DNA of 64,000 nt from Sphingobacterium oryzagri (GTDB taxonomy: Bacteria > Bacteroidota > Bacteroidia > Sphingobacteriales > Sphingobacteriaceae), in the NCBI RefSeq assembly GCF_028736175.1, contig NZ_CP117880.1, forward strand, positions 4,464,001-4,528,000, given 5' to 3'. The notes under the pieces were generated by a model. It did no database searches. It saw only the letters and a list, made by a program, of their open reading frames with translations, and was not told the DNA's origin. The translations under genes and the position numbers were made by a program. This document shows positions 63,321 through 64,000 of this stretch, in pieces. Each line of letters starts with the position of its first letter. Within the stretch, counting starts at the first letter, position 1.

Positions 63321-63692
63321 TATTTAATACCTTTTGCTTTTGAACACTGATTTATAATACGTTTCTAAATCTAAGCTTCACCTGCTAACTAAAAGAGCTG
63401 AAAAAGTGTATGCTTACGATTATTAGTGTCAAATTAACATTTATTTATTAACAAAACGAAATTTTTGTTTATTTTTTCAGCAAAATCTAATTAGCATGAT
63501 CTTTTAACATTGTTTACGGCTGTTTAGCGTCAGCAGGGATCGAGAGGTAACTAATGGCTAACCCGACGAAATATAGGGCTAGACAACCTTAGTAAACAGA
63601 AAATTTATAAATTTTAAGAACTATTTTATAGATTTGAAAATCTGCAACAGCAGTGCCCGTGCAAAAAAATTAATAATGAAGAGAACTCTACT
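63321..63692. promoter_or_regulatory. divergent control region of araB and the Nudix regulator
   Basis: 372 bp without a gene. Candidate operators include a perfect 16-bp AT palindrome at 63600-63615, TGTCAAATTAACA (63427-63439, TGT-N7-ACA with inner symmetry), and AACAAAA / TTTTGTT inverted repeats at 63450-63469. An AraR-like Nudix repressor would be expected to bind here. Which site is real is not shown by sequence alone. Confidence 0.45.
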
Positions 63693-64000
63693 ATGAACTT
63701 CTACACAAGTGAACCCGGTATACTCTTAGCGGTAGACTGTATAATATTTGGATTTAATGGCGAATCCTTAGAAATTCTATTGATAAAACGGGGCTTCGAA
63801 CCCGAACGAAATAAGTGGAGTTTAATGGGGGGCTTTGTACAACCGGATGAAAGCCCGGAAGGTGCGGCGTCACGCGTGCTTACCCAATTGACAGGATTGG
63901 AAGATCTCTATATGGAAAATTGCGGCATCTTTGGTGATCCTAAACGGGAAAGTCAAGGACGCGTGGTAAGTATTACCTATTTTGCCTTGATTGATACCCA
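63693..64000 (+). CDS. araR: AraR-like Nudix transcriptional regulator, N-terminal part (cut by window end)
   Basis: The first 102 residues are visible. A Nudix domain starts at about residue 10 (ILLAVDCIIFG). Its box reads G47-x5-E53-x7-R61 and then VLTQLTGL, where a catalytic Nudix box would have REUxEExGU: the metal-binding Glu residues are replaced by Val, Gln and Leu. A dead Nudix domain fused to a helix-turn-helix is the build of NrtR and Bacteroides AraR, which sense ligands. The DNA-binding domain lies beyond the window. Position next to araB supports an arabinose regulator. Confidence 0.85.
   Translation, partial: MNFYTSEPGILLAVDCIIFGFNGESLEILLIKRGFEPERNKWSLMGGFVQPDESPEGAASRVLTQLTGLEDLYMENCGIFGDPKRESQGRVVSITYFALIDT

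Overview
The window is a chromosomal segment of a Bacteroidota bacterium, most likely family Sphingobacteriaceae (Sphingobacterium-like). The evidence is a set of phylum-typical genes: the gliding lipoprotein GldB, DUF2480, DUF3108 and DUF3109 proteins, a one-piece hybrid two-component regulator, LptC and LpxH homologues, a short CcmD-like protein beside ccmC, and a Nudix-type arabinose regulator. Possible promoters have the TAnnTTTG -7 element rather than a TATAAT box. Gene calls rest on reading translated sequence and recalled family motifs; no database search was run.

Positions 1-16 kb are mostly housekeeping and envelope genes on the + strand: the end of a SAM hydroxide adenosyltransferase, an MsbA-like ABC exporter, cytochrome c maturation genes (ccmB, ccmC, ccmD-like), an outer-membrane protein with LptC, a PpiD-like periplasmic foldase, DUF2480/3108/3109 proteins, a polyprenyl diphosphate synthase, a TerC-family protein, a C1 peptidase and a thioredoxin-fold protein. 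Positions 17.1-19.0 kb hold no convincing gene. They carry a MITE-like element with 16-bp inverted ends and a 21-bp satellite of 39 full units with no indels.

Positions 19-40 kb are mixed: a Crp/Fnr regulator overlapping an LpxH-type phosphatase, a prolyl oligopeptidase, three identical tRNA-Asp genes, prfA, an SMR transporter, an IS1182-type insertion sequence, a GT5-N protein divergent from panC-panD, a TonB receptor locus that may serve metal uptake, an M57 metalloprotease, two paralogous FKBP lipoproteins, gldB and nadE.

Positions 40-64 kb form a plant-glycan and L-arabinose catabolic region. One minus-strand operon encodes a GH105 hydrolase, two DUF2264 proteins and a BNR-propeller protein. 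Divergent from it are a GH146-type beta-L-arabinofuranosidase and a hybrid two-component sensor. Next comes a minus-strand run in transcription order araB-araD-araA-sodium/sugar symporter-galM-GH51-GH43, divergent from an AraR-like Nudix regulator cut by the window end. Together these would cut arabinose from a pectic or arabinogalactan side chain, deal with (unsaturated) glucuronate caps, import arabinose and convert it to D-xylulose 5-phosphate. No SusC/SusD pair lies in the window.
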